Positions 47,854-59,900 of a stretch of 64,000 bases of DNA are shown piece after piece. Below the pieces are notes generated by a model. The model did not search any database, had not been told where the DNA came from, and was given only the letters and a program-made list of their open reading frames with translations. The stretch's first letter is position 1, and each line of letters starts with the position of its first letter. A program made the translations under genes and the position numbers. Source of the DNA: Narthecium ossifragum (taxonomy: Eukaryota > Streptophyta > Magnoliopsida > Dioscoreales > Nartheciaceae); contig OY986964.1 of the NCBI GenBank assembly GCA_963920575.1, positions 36,694,527 to 36,758,526 of the forward strand, read 5' to 3'.

Positions 47854-48680
47854 AACGTTGCCCGTAGTTGTTGTTCAAGAGTGGATTTCTAATATTTCTT
47901 TTTTTTCCATCTCTCGTATTTTAGAAGTCTTTAGTGGTTTTCAGACGGTGCATCATCACCCGATAGAAATCACCATACAAGCGCCCTCTCCCTCTCAAGA
48001 TTACCACCTACCTCAATTCCCAGGCCCCAGCCAGATCCTGATCCTGATCCTTATGGTGTCTAAATCTAAATTGACATGATGACATCCACCTAGTTCGGTC
48101 CCAAACTGATTCCTGATTCGACACGAAGCGGTCAAGCCCAATTGGAAATGAAACCAAACCATATCCATCCATCAATCACTATTCACTCCCTATCTGATCC
48201 AGCTAACAGCCGGTTCTATTTAATTAAATTAAAACCTTAACGTAGATTAATAAAATATCCACCGCCGTCCACATGTTAGACTTCCACCTTCCCGGGTTTC
48301 CCGTCCACAACGCCCGTCACCCGCTCCTCCCAAGAATTCAAACCCGAGACGAAACCAGTCGAACCATCGCTTTCCTTCGCCCGCCCGATCCCCATCGGAC
48401 GGCAGCCGCATCCCGACAACACCACAGTAGGCAGTAAAACACTAGTGTTATGGATGACAAGTGCAAGGCTGACGATAGATAGATGTTATAGTTATAGAGA
48501 GAGAGAGAGATAGAGAGACTGGGGAGCAGCAAAGCAAAGGGGAAGAAGGGGGGCTTCGTCATCCTCCTCGGCCGGTCTTCTTCTATTTGGAAGTTTCCAC
48601 TTGGTTCTTGGATCGAAGCTAGCGCCGGATAATAGCAGTATACGTATTAGAAGAGGTTCTTGCTTTGACCGGAGACGGAG
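47854..48680. other. Upstream region of the CH-domain gene
   Basis: No gene is recognised. A GA microsatellite lies at 48497-48518, and the CT/GC balance shifts near 48540, consistent with a 5' UTR running to the ATG at 48681. Confidence 0.5.
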
Positions 48681-51600
48681 ATGATGGGGACGGGATCGCC
48701 GGAGGTGCTGAGGATTAGCGACGCCACGCTGGGCTCGGCGGAGACTAGCTTCCGCGAGCTCGATGATGCGTTCTTGCAGGTGCTCTCCTTGTTCTCGATC
48801 TAAAAAAATCCTTTCTTGTTTCTTGTTTTTATGTTTTTGCCCCTCTTTGTCCTTTCTTGGGTTCTTGATCAATGGAGAAGGGGGCCGGCCTATCCGACCG
48901 ACCTCGTGGGAGAGCTTACTGTACTTTAGATTCCGTCATCGTGAATTTGGAAGGCGAGGCTTCGTCTTGTTTTATTGGATCTTCCTTTTGAGGAGGAACC
49001 TGAAAAGGTGTTCTTGTGGGAATGATTGATTCGCCTTTGGGAATCATTGTGGGATCGCTAGGTTGTGCTCCATGACTGACAATATGTGTTGATTTATGTC
49101 TTGTAAGTTGATACCTACCTAAACCTTTTCTGAGTTTTCTCCATGTTCCTTTATCTTAGATCCTATGGGCATCACTTTCTTCTTTATTTCCCCCCTTGGA
49201 CTTTGCTTTGCATGTTCTCTGGGTCCCCATTCATTCCCACTTAAATCATTTTTCGTCCTCATTTCCTTTATAAAAATGTTTTCCTTCACCTGTTCTCTTA
49301 TTGATTTCAGTAGGATTAATTTTTTTGGTACTCCAAAAATGTGATGGAAGAAGCTCAATCAAAGAAATGTGCACTTTATGCTCCTTTTTCATGCTCATAT
49401 TTCTGACCTCCAAAGATGAGGCCTTTGTTTCTAGTTTGTTCAATATCATGATTCATGAACAAAGTCATTGCAAAGCATGCTCAGTTACTTGAATGTTTTT
49501 TTTTTTTTTTTTTTTTTGGCATGGCAACATATTTTTCTGGTAGGATGGATTGTCTTTAGTTCTATGGCCAGGCTTTCATATTGTTATTGACTTATCTGTA
49601 GTGTTATTGCCACTGATTTCTCCCATGTGTTCGTTTGCAATATGTAGTATGATTCTGCAAGTTTATGGTTTTAATTCTTTTTATATGCTTCTCACTAGAG
49701 TTGCTCATACTATCTGTTTTTACTATAGACTCAAACAAGGATATGGCTTGGGGAAGTTTTGCACATAAGATTTGACGAGGAGACAACTGTTGCTGACTTA
49801 CTTGCTGATGGGGAATTATTGTATGACCAACTGTTACTATATTTGCTTTTGCGTGCTGTACATATGAATATTGTGCATATAGCCTTTTTGTAGATTTGTA
49901 TCTTTGCTATTCCGCATGTCAAGCACTAATTGATTCAAAGGCCACAAAACTGACCAGGCCAGATGAGACAACTACAACATACTGCGTTTTAAAGTTTGGT
50001 AAACAAATTCCAAGCTTACTCACGGGCTTGGAAATTATGGGTAGTTTAGACCAGCCCTTTGTGAGCCTGCTATTCTAAACCAGTGTCAGCTGGATTTGAT
50101 ATATGCTCATGTGTTTGTATGCGTTGTCTTAACATGTTCTAACTACCTGTGACCTTATATGTCGATAGAAGTATATCCTATTGCCCCTGCGTGTGTTGGA
50201 CTGCAGATTTAATGGGGATTTGCACAGTGATTATTGCCTCAAGAGACAATCACAATTAAGCTTTTGGAATCTTTTTCAACTCTAGAAAGTACTTCCTTTG
50301 AGGTTTCCTCCATATTTATGTTGTGGATCCTTTTTCAACCCCTGAAATCACATGTGTGAAATCGTGTATGTGTTGGAGAGTCAAATAGCTGAACCATGGT
50401 TTAGACAAAAACTACATGTGCGGATATCTGATTTATGCACAGAACAAACACATAATTCATACGCATTTATTCTATTTTCCTAATTATATTCAAATTTGAC
50501 GTCTCCTCATGTTACAGGTTTCAAGTCTCAAAAGTGATTTGGAAGTTGCTTTTGAAAAAGTCTGTGGACCTGAAGGATTCAAATGCTTATATCCATGAAC
50601 GGACCTCATTTGGAAAGAGTGAAGGGAGATACATGCCTTATACTAAGGTTGCCTCATTTTTGAAGGTATCGATCATCTGTCATATCTCAAATGGCTATAA
50701 GTTACAGCTTATTTGCTGTTCAAATTGGGCTTCGTAGAAATCTGCAGATATAACTGTTTGGACTTGACTATTGTGTGGAGAAAAAATGGTTAAGGATAGG
50801 AAGCTTCAATCACATCTCTAGCCAAATTGATGATGCCTTGCCCCTTGCTTGTGAGGGTATGCAGCTTGGATGTGATAAGGGCAAAACTTATCCCAGGGTT
50901 GCGCATGTATATACATTATTGATCCACTCTTCGAGCCGCAAAGAGAATTAATATCTCCTAATGCCACAATAATGCCTCTTCCAAGGTTAACATGCAGCTT
51001 AAATGCGAATTATCTAGACAATTGAAAATGTCTAATCCGAATGGTTTGTCTGAGATGGAAATTAATCAGCAACCCAACCATGAGTTTTCTGTGAACAAAT
51101 ATCGCAATTCCATTGATTTTGCATGGAGCCGATTCTTCCAGGAGCATCCCAATCTACTTTCCAGTAGCATATCTTCATAATGTCGATATGCTTGTCGGTA
51201 TGTATCTCATGCTTCATCCCATGAAAATCCTAGTTTATCTTTCACTTTGTGTTGTATGATGCTAATTGCTATTCTAACATAAATTTGATTGTGCTAGTAT
51301 TTGCTTGTTGCCTTGAGGATTCTCTAACATTTCTTAGGAACCCTGATTCCAGATCTGCCAGATCTTGGGTTTGACAGGAATCGATATGTTCTCTCCATCA
51401 GATGTTGTTGAGAAAAGAGACGTACGCAGAGTTTGCATGTGTATTCGTTCTCTCTCTAAAAAAGCCAGGCTAAAGGACTTAAAGGTAAGAACTATAAATG
51501 CAGTAGTAAACATGACTCTCGTCTGTTTCCCCCTGGTTGTTTCAAGCCAGAGAAAATTGTTCTCTGATGCAGGTTCCAGATTTCGATGTTGTTACATACA

Positions 51601-53770
51601 CGATAGCTATGCCAACCGAAATGGTTGGTGGTATCCGAAGATACTTAGAGCAAGCAAGGCATGGCTCTCCAAGTTCTAGTAGCTGCAGTTCAAGCATGGA
51701 TTCAAGAGAACTATATAGCCAGGCAAGATTCAGATTTTCCCCTTCCACAAATCATCAAGATTGATATGTTAAGATGTTCAGAAAATAACGTCCATAGAGT
51801 AGACTTTTTAGAACTCAAGTCAAGCTTGCTGATGGAATGTGTTTCATTCTTGCTCTAGAGAAGGTTCAGCTTCAGCAGACATTTTGCTCAATATCATGAT
51901 TCATATTCAGAGTCCGATGAAGCAGAAAGTGCATATGCTGAGTTCAATAGTCCAGTGTCAAATGCTTCTTATGATGATGCTAAGCTGCCCAATTTGGTTG
52001 GAGATGATTCACCCGAAGCAAGACTATTTCTTGATGCAAATGTGGTTGACTCACAGGACGAATATCACCTAAATTGTCGGGACAAAAGAGAAGATGGGCA
52101 TATAAGTGGGCATCCCGGATCATGCTATTCAGCTGAGTCGGCAGATACTTCTCTTGCATGTGAATGTAGAATGGATACCAGTGCAATGACCAGTCATATT
52201 GACATGAGAGACCAGTCAATGATCAGTCGGACCATGTCCTTTGAGGAATCTCATGCCGATGCACCTGTTAAATGTTCTACACGTGACAATGAAGAACTTC
52301 ATTCTGCCATCAACAATGAGAATGTGTGTGCTAGCACTTCTTCCACTGCAGACAAGCCGAACATTTCTCTCCAAACTGTCAACATTAATCCCCCTGTAAA
52401 TCATTATAACGAGTATTGCTTTCCCCTGGACCAAAGTGATGATCTTTGCGAACGAAAGACAATGCAGATAGAGGACCAATTCAATACCATGAAGGAATGT
52501 AATACCCTCTCACATGACAGTGACCCAAATCATTCATGCGAAGAAAAGTCTATCCAAGATAGTTCCTATGATCATTCGCATGAGACATCCAAACATTTGC
52601 AGGCCGGGGCAGAAGTAAACTCCAAGGAACTGCAAACCAAGAATTGGTCCAAGTGTGATTTTCCTAGAAGAGATATGTTAGTGACAAATGCCTTGGAAAG
52701 TCGAAGTGATGAAACTGACAGGGAAAAGGTCAGTGGTTTTGTATTGGGAAAGGTGGGAAACGTGGGGCTTGACCATAATATAACAACCGAGATGCAGGGA
52801 TTGGAGAAAGGAGGGCTGAAGTTTCCTATTGAACCAAACTCTGGGCACACCCATCACCTCAATTCTCGTGATGATATAGTGTCCAGAGGCATCCACAGCA
52901 GCAATCTAGAGGCACCAGGTCAAGGCAGGGATTCGTCGAGTGTGGCAAAATCTCATTCTCCTCCTCATGACTGTGTTGCCAAAACCAGCATTAGCATGAA
53001 AATGGAGGAAGCTAGCATGCAGAGACATATATCCTCATCCTGCTTATCCCCTACATCTTTGACAGAAATGGAAGTTACCACAAAGCAAGTTATTGAAGTG
53101 GAAGATCAGATTCTGCCTTCCATTGGAAATGCTGATGCAAACAAGCTGCCACAACTACTGGATGCCTTTGAAGACAATAAGGTAAATTCTTGGGAACTTG
53201 CTAGCTCGATATAAAAGCTTAAAAACATTTTGGGTTGTCATGTCATGAGATGCCATGTAGAGTGAAAGTTATTGGACTATCTTTATGTTTCGTAGAAATT
53301 CGACAACTGTGAAAAGGAACTTGTAGCAGCAAAGAATGGATGTGGGAATGTTGCGAAAATTGCAGGAGATAAGGACCAAAAGCCAGGAAATAGATTGCTG
53401 AAATCACTTGCTGGGGGAATGACAATTCTCGGTGCTGTGGTTCTTTTCATTCATCTCAGGTATGTCAGTTACATTGTATATCTGATGCCTTCATTAGGAT
53501 TTGGGCCCCACGCAGCTTATGTTAGTATCTAATGGCAGGCAGAAGAGAGGTAGGGAGGAAACAGTAACTCTTGTGCCATCTAAATCTCAGGAACAAAACC
53601 AGGAGATTTCGAAGCAAGAGGAAGCAGAAATTGGTAAATCTGATTTGTTACAGCCTAGGGAGAGGCCGCTGAAATCTAAGGATAAGAATTCGGAGAGTTT
53701 AACACAAAGGCAAGCAGCAGGAATGAGTAAACTTCACGTCTTATATCCTGCAGAGAAGCTAAAGTTGTAA
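48681..53770 (+). CDS. Calponin-homology (CH) domain protein with C-terminal membrane segment
   Basis: Eight exons splice in frame to 779 aa: 48681-48779, 49729-49820, 50518-50665, 51353-51484, 51573-51722, 51859-53181, 53296-53459, 53539-53770. Residues about 34-170 form a CH-like domain: RIWLGEVLHIRF, DLLADGELLFQVSKVIWKLL, YTKVASFLKICQILGLTGID, MFSPSDVVEKRDVRRVCMCI. Plant proteins with this architecture exist, but I know of no established function. Exon 6 (441 codons) encodes a Ser/Asp/His-rich, probably disordered region. A single hydrophobic segment (SLAGGMTILGAVVLFIHL, about 684-701) is followed by a basic, Lys/Gln/Glu-rich tail of about 77 residues. This implies membrane anchoring with the CH domain on one side. 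Intron 5 has a GC-AG donor. The ATG at 48681 is followed directly by a second ATG. Confidence 0.82.
51723..51858 (+). other. GC-AG intron of the CH-domain gene
   Basis: The exon ends TATAGCCAG and the intron begins GCAAGATTC. It ends TTGCTCTAG before AGAAGGTTC. Only this GC donor keeps the phase into exon 6; no GT nearby does so. CAG|GCAAG is the standard form of the GC subclass of U2 introns. Confidence 0.8.
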
Positions 53771-54630
53771 AACCAGTACAGTATAGTGCTTAACCTTCTT
53801 CACTTCACTGGTGTCATGAGAATTTAGCAGTTGTGCAAGTCAGCCATCAATATCACCATAGCTGGACCACAGCTTCTTCTTCTTCTTTTTTCTTCTTTTT
53901 TTTGAAAAAAACCATATCTTTTATAATGGCACATAACATAAACGGGTATGCCATTTATACTTTAGATATTTTTCATTGGCGGGACTGTATAAAGGATTAG
54001 TGGAGATCATTGAGAAAATCACAAAATGTATGCAAAGATGAAATTATTTATAACAGAAGAGTTTCATGTTTTATATTTAAATGCACACACGGTCTCCGTC
54101 TCTTCAATATATATGAGTTTGACTTAGAACACTTGACGAAGGATTGATTTGCCACCACGCTGCAGCTGCTTGACTTAGGTCTAGGTGGGTCTCTAGAATC
54201 CGAGAGAATTTTTTCTTGTTTTTTTTCTTTTGATGAGATAAGCCGAGAGGCTCATGGGCAGCAGTCCTGAAAGGCTGAGCAACAGCCAGATCCCAGGCTT
54301 AACTATACTCAGGATATCCAACCCTCCCGGTCCCTGGCCAGACATAACAACAGCCACATCCCAGGCTTATCTAGCTAAGAAATCCCCACGCTGACTAAAG
54401 AGATCCGAGGCATTGTGCTGTTTGATAACAGTACGCTCTGGAAAAAAGTTCATGCATAATCGATCATTCAATCCTTAAAGAAGAACATCTCAAGAACTCT
54501 ATCCATGCTCCATGCATATATTACCAAAGTTTTTTAGTGCTATCTGACGGCAAGCATGCCCAATTTATGGTTTGTATTTAAACGATGATTATTTTTTGTT
54601 TGGAGAGGAGTGAATTAATTAGCACTCGCA
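53771..54630. other. 3' flank of the CH-domain gene
   Basis: The segment holds the 3' UTR with a CTTCTTCTT stretch (53874-53900) and AT-rich DNA. From 54230 to 54400 there is anonymous repeat-like sequence with the word CCCAGGCTTA repeated (54293 and 54361). No gene is seen. Confidence 0.45.
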
Positions 54631-54634
54631 ATCT

Positions 54635-54830
54635 AACATGAAGAGCATTTTTAGCGGCGACAATAACGGCGTTAAGGTAAAATTTTGCTACTGAAACAAT
54701 AGCGGCTGCCTTCACATCGCCATTACAACTATTGATACCGTCCCTAATTTATACCTTTAGCGGCGGCGGGCTGCCGTTTATTTAGTGGCGACATTTTACT
54801 CAGACGCCGCTAATATCGCTGCTAAAGGTT
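54635..54830. mobile_element. TIR-transposon fragment with AGCGGCG/CGCCGCT words
   Basis: TTTAGCGGCGAC near 54649 and CGCCGCTAATATCGCTGCTAAAG near 54805 face each other, with TTTAGCGGCGGCGG in between. Such AGCGGC-type subterminal repeats are typical of plant CACTA elements and derived MITEs. The CACTA tips are not visible, so the assignment is tentative. Confidence 0.4.
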
Positions 54831-55067
54831 GTTTTATTTTTTTTAGCCTTCTTTGTTGCCGGCTTGGGGTTCTTTTGATGGCCTCGAAATATTTGGATCA
54901 TCGTGATCTATTTTATAAAGTAATGTTTATGACGTGATATATAAGTCATCATTTGAGTTATATATCTCGATCGCATATCTGTCGTAAATAGATCCATGTC
55001 AATAAGAATAACCGAATAGAAATTCATTAACCAGCCTTAATGCTTTGTGAGCCAAAGCTTTAAGACC

Positions 55068-55597
55068 ATGCTTGGTTGTACTATTCATCCACGAATTAGA
55101 ATGGGAATTTCTTAAAACAAGAAATTCAAGGTGTTTGGTTGCAACCTCCATTTAAAAATCGGAATTGAAGTTCATACGTTTGAGGGAACTCTGAATTCCC
55201 AAATTTGATATGGGAATCCAAAGTTCCCTCGAACGGAAGAACTCTCATATTCATGGAATGTAAATGAATATCCTTCATTTTTCTTTGAATAAACTGATCA
55301 AACGGCTCAAATCAATCTTAATAATATTATTCCTTTCTCTCATTATTTGTTTTTGCTATTCATTTCAAATAATAGTATTATTTCCTTCTCTCGTTATTAA
55401 TAATCTTTCATCCAAATAAGCCAAGGTAATGCAAATACATATACATACATAAATATATTCATAAATCCATGCTATTAGAGTAAGGGGTATTTTGATCTTT
55501 AATTTAAATTATCATTCCAATTCCCATGTTTATTATGTATACCATCAAATTCCATTCCCATTTCAGTTCCTTGCCGTACCAAACAATCATAATTCCT
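55068..55597. mobile_element. Possible MITE with TTTGGTT-type ends
   Basis: The left end TGCTTGGTTGTA and right end TACCAAACAATCA are imperfectly inverted. The AT-rich interior has many GGAATTC and AATTCC words and no coding sequence, as in common plant MITEs with TTTGGTT termini. No target duplication was found. Confidence 0.4.
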
Positions 55598-55619
55598 TTC
55601 CGGTTTCGATTCTCATGTC

Positions 55620-55975
55620 TAGCAGAATCACCATGCCTTAGAAGACCACTTTGTTCATGTCCTTCAAGATTAAGCACATCACATAGGAAACAATGGCGTT
55701 CCTCATCCTGCTACATCACCTTGGTTAGGTGAACAAAGGAGCTAATCCAATGAAGAAATCCTAATATCATGTTTAGTACTTCCTGCGCATAAGCACGATC
55801 AAAGAGAGCATGAGTAATGCTCTCAAGATCTCTCTCCTCCACATCTTGGACGGCTAGTATCAGACACCAGCCATGCTTTCCAGAGTCTCTCTCCTTAACT
55901 GCCCAGTTTACCACGTAATTTTATCAAGATGCTTTTTATGATATTAACCCTCAAAGCAATCTGAAGGCGCCGCCA
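55620..55975 (-). mobile_element. Small LINE-like remnant (zf-RVT region)
   Basis: On the minus strand, DVEERDLESITHALFDRAYA followed by QEVLNMI resembles the zinc-binding segment downstream of plant LINE reverse transcriptases, where a (C/D)xxxxE(S/T)xxHALFxCxxA(Q/R)xVW pattern is typical. The cysteines are mostly lost and frames shift on both sides. It is a decayed fragment. Confidence 0.45.
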
Positions 55976-55986
55976 GGCTAAAGGTC

Positions 55987-56095
55987 CAACACCAAAATTA
56001 GCCATGAAATTGGAGGAAGCGACCATCTAAAGACAGACATCCTCGACCTGCTGCTCATCATCCCTTACATTTCACAGAAATAAAAGCTTTAACTG
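55987..56095 (+). pseudogene. Decayed copy of part of exon 6 of the CH-domain gene
   Basis: CCAAAATTAGCCATGAAATTGG through ACATTTCACAGAAATAAAAG aligns with 52979-53075 in exon 6 of the CH gene, for example GGAGGAAGC, AGACA(G/T), ATCCTC, CCTGCT and CAGAAAT blocks in the same order. Identity is about 75% by eye over 100 bp, in the same orientation. An in-frame stop (GCGACCATCTAAAG) shows it is non-functional. It lies about 3 kb from its source, directly beside a LINE-like fragment. Confidence 0.6.
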
Positions 56096-56119
56096 TCAGA
56101 ATGACTACTAATCAACATT

Positions 56120-56944
56120 CTGATGCTGAAAATATAAATATCCACCATCACCTGACTTGCAGTAAAACAAGGACACGCTGGATTTCTTCAACCACTCTTC
56201 AGAATCTGATTCAGTACTCTTCATGGGAAAAGGTTATTAGATGATTACACATGTATGACCATAAAACAAACAAAATACTGTCTAAATGAAAGTCCACTAG
56301 CCTAAACCCAAGATCTCTCCAACAACATACAAGTCTTCCCTCAAAAAGGATAAATGCATACCAATCCTCATAATAACACGAGTTATTAACAATCCTCTGT
56401 GCTGTGAGAAAGACAACCCATATGATACTTAGATCTGCCTGGAAGATGAGCACAACTCTCCAATCACACTGAACAATTTACAACACTAATATACACAAAT
56501 TTGCCCAGTCGATTTTGCTGGGTGGTCGTTCACCTATTTTTGGTGCAACAGATGCATGGTTAAATCTACGCACTATTTAAAAGACTCTCAGCAAACAGGA
56601 ATTCCAACAATGATGCTGTCCACGATGGGTGGCAATGCCCCAACATACAAGAAGTCAGCTCATGGCACCCCGATATGTCATAAAACCACCAATGGAGCCT
56701 TTATCAGGCACGCAATCATTTTAATGAAGACCAGGCAGAAATGCTGCATCAGAACACAATCAAACATCAGCATCCAACATCATGAAAGTGCTGCTCAGAT
56801 TGTATATGGAGAATTACTTAAACAAATCAGCCTCAAAATACTGCCGCAAATTGTGAAGTGCCAATATATTGGGGAATTTCTACTTCGTTGCATTAATTAG
56901 AAGCTTTACCTGGTCATGGCAGGTACCAAATCTCGACTCTGAAG
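56120..56944 (-). other. 3' UTR and flank of the MAPKKK gene
   Basis: The segment lies downstream of the TAG at 56945-56947 on the minus strand. It is AT-rich with no recognisable coding domain; frames open here lack family features. Confidence 0.5.
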
Positions 56945-59900
56945 CTAAATCCGCCTTTCCCCACGATGTGAAGAATTATCAGAGCCTGAAGAATTCGACA
57001 GCGGTCTCCTCACAAACGGGTGCTCTAATAGCTGAGATGCAGAAGGGCGATCTTCAGGATTCACTTGCACACATCTAGTGATGAAATCGCGGGCATCCTC
57101 AGACAAGGAAGCAGGAATAGGAGGTGGATCTCCCTGGCCAATTTTGTACAAGGCTTGTATCTGTGATCACCAAGAACAGCTTAATACACTGTGAAACAGC
57201 ATTACACAAAGGAGGGAAAGTAAAGTTCTTGCAAGCAATATCAAATATGGTTACATGGCGATTTAATAATGGAAATAAATGACTAGAGACAACCCGAACA
57301 ATCAGGGGCAATATGTGGCCTCCCTTACTGAATGGGCTGTTCTAAATTAATTCTAGTCTCATCAACATAATATTCCCTTTCAACTAGTATTTGCAAGTAG
57401 TTCATGTAAGTTATACAACACCCACGTCCATGTTTTCTGACAGCAAACTCCAAACTTAAGGACATGGGGAAATCCAAGTAGCTTAACAACCACAAGTTCA
57501 TTTATCTTCAGAAATCATTTTCCTTCATGGTTCGAGTATGCTAACCAAATCCTTTGCCCATCATGCATAAATAGCATTTACCTGCTATAACTCAAACTTC
57601 ATTCGACAAACTTACGCTCTACTTCCTCTCTTTTTTTTACTCCAAAGAACTACATGTTAATCAAGCACTATAACAATGATAAGATTCAGCACTATAACAA
57701 CGATAAGATGAACTACTTCAAGAATCTTTTGTTCCACAACTTTAAGATATGAATAACCACACAACATCGGAGTACACTCTCCTCGCCCTACTTGTCCCTC
57801 TCGTGTCTCCTTTCTTTTCTTTTTGTGCTGTTATAATGTTGGAGCTTCCAGCACTAGATAGAGACAAACACATTTATTTTTCCGGTGTCTCCTCTCTTCA
57901 TCAACTGCTCACTTATGTTGTCTCATCCTATTTCTATAGTCTTAAGGTATTAAACAGGGAGGGCATTACATACAGTTGGTACATAAGTCTTCAAGATAAT
58001 TGAGTTTGGTAGGTCAAACATTTGTCATATTATTCCTTCTTCAAACCATTCTGACACATAAAGCAGACTCCTCATCACAAAACCTATATTTTGGAAATGA
58101 ATCTGCTTAATCCAATCCAAGGGAAGACGATTTTGACATATCTGATACCAGCGTACATTAACTTGAGTTTTAGACCACAAATGTCAGCACTAATAATAGA
58201 GAAACCTCTCTCGCTAGACTCATATAACCCAGCATCTTCATAGGATTGGGGAGCAGCTAGGCCGGGCAGCAGCCCAAGAGAGGTTTTAGTCTGAGTCGTG
58301 CATAGGACAGGTAGATAGCTGAATAAAACTTTATTTCTGTCTGCCAAGATAGATCGGTGAACATTCAATTCACGTGCATAGACATGGAAAAGAACAATGA
58401 AAAACTTTGAAGTAGTTCAAATGAAATTTTAAAAAAGCATTTCCATGTGTCACTGGATATTTAGAAAGTTAAAAAGAGGTTGATGACTAACCCACTCTAT
58501 ATTAGGATAAGGGATCTGACGTGTTAACATCTCCAGGACAGTGCAACCAAGGCTCCATATATCTGCTGCCCGCCCATATGTTTGTTTAGGCTTAACAACC
58601 TGAAGATTAAAACTTGGAGGTTAGGAACCATATAGAAGATGTTTGCAAATTATTTCTGGATAAAGAAAAATGATACACGAAAACATAAATATTCTAAGTA
58701 CCGCTGCAATTACAAGCTATATCATACTAATATCAAACCAGTGCCACTATTATTTCTGCGTTTTAGTAGCAAAGAGGGCAGTCACTATAATACTAATAGA
58801 AGCATGTCTCTAATCATATTCAATGTGGCATCTCCGAGTCCATTATGGTAATCAAGCTATTTCTTCCAAGATATGGCATCCATAATGATCATAGCATGAT
58901 TTCAATATGCTAACCTCTGGAGCCATCCAGTATACACTTCCTTTGCAAGATTTTGGCCCGTTTATCATCGTTATCTGTAGTTAGACAGTTAATAATGTCA
59001 AACATACATTTTATAACAAACAGAAGAAAGAAGATTTTAATATTAAAGAGAGATAAACCTCTTTCGCCAATCCAAAATCTGCCAGTTTGACGGAACCATT
59101 TGCATCAACCAGTATATTGGCGCATTTAATATCTCTGGCACAAAAAAGAGAGGATATTAATATACCTTCTTTGGCAAGGAACTAATGGCGTATTACTTAA
59201 CACTTATTTAATCCATTCAAATCGCATCCTATAGTGAGTTGGAAACATCTCAAAGAAAAGCGAACAGTGAAAGAAGAGGGTTGTGAATTTAAGTCAAACA
59301 AAAATCTGTCAAAGGAAGTTACTGTTTAGCATTAAGAGAGTGAACATTGTGATTCAAAAGAAAGAAAAAGAACAAAAGAGAGGACATTCGACATTAGAAG
59401 ACAACTATAGATGGGAATTAACCAAAATAAGCCAAAAATACTAATAATGACTGATATCAGAACGAAAAGGAAATGACTACCATAACTCTCTCTACAGCAC
59501 ATTGATATTACATCCACTAGCCTTTGCCTACAGACTTGTGGTTGATATTGCCATTGCCAAAGAAAAAAAATTGTTATTGTTTCTCAACATACACAAGAAC
59601 ACGGTACATAAATCACCTACCTTTCTCAAACAATGTAAAACATATACAGCTTGAATATGGACCTTACTAATGAACTGAGCATTTAGATATTTTTCCTCTA
59701 TCACCTTATGAAATTTTAAGGTTCTGAACTATTCTTCTTGAAGAAGAACGCTTAAAAAGTTTACACCTTGTGGATGAAGAAGGCTTATGCCTGAGAAAAC
59801 AGAATACTGCCTAGCAACATCAACCTTTTCCATTTTATATCTTGCTTAGATATTGAACATCCTAAAATTTCTGGCAGCAATAATGATTCTTTCAAGCAAC

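Noticed and set aside
48492..48872. 126-codon minus-strand frame over the CH-gene start
   Set aside because: Antisense shadow of the CH-gene leader and first exon, with no family features.
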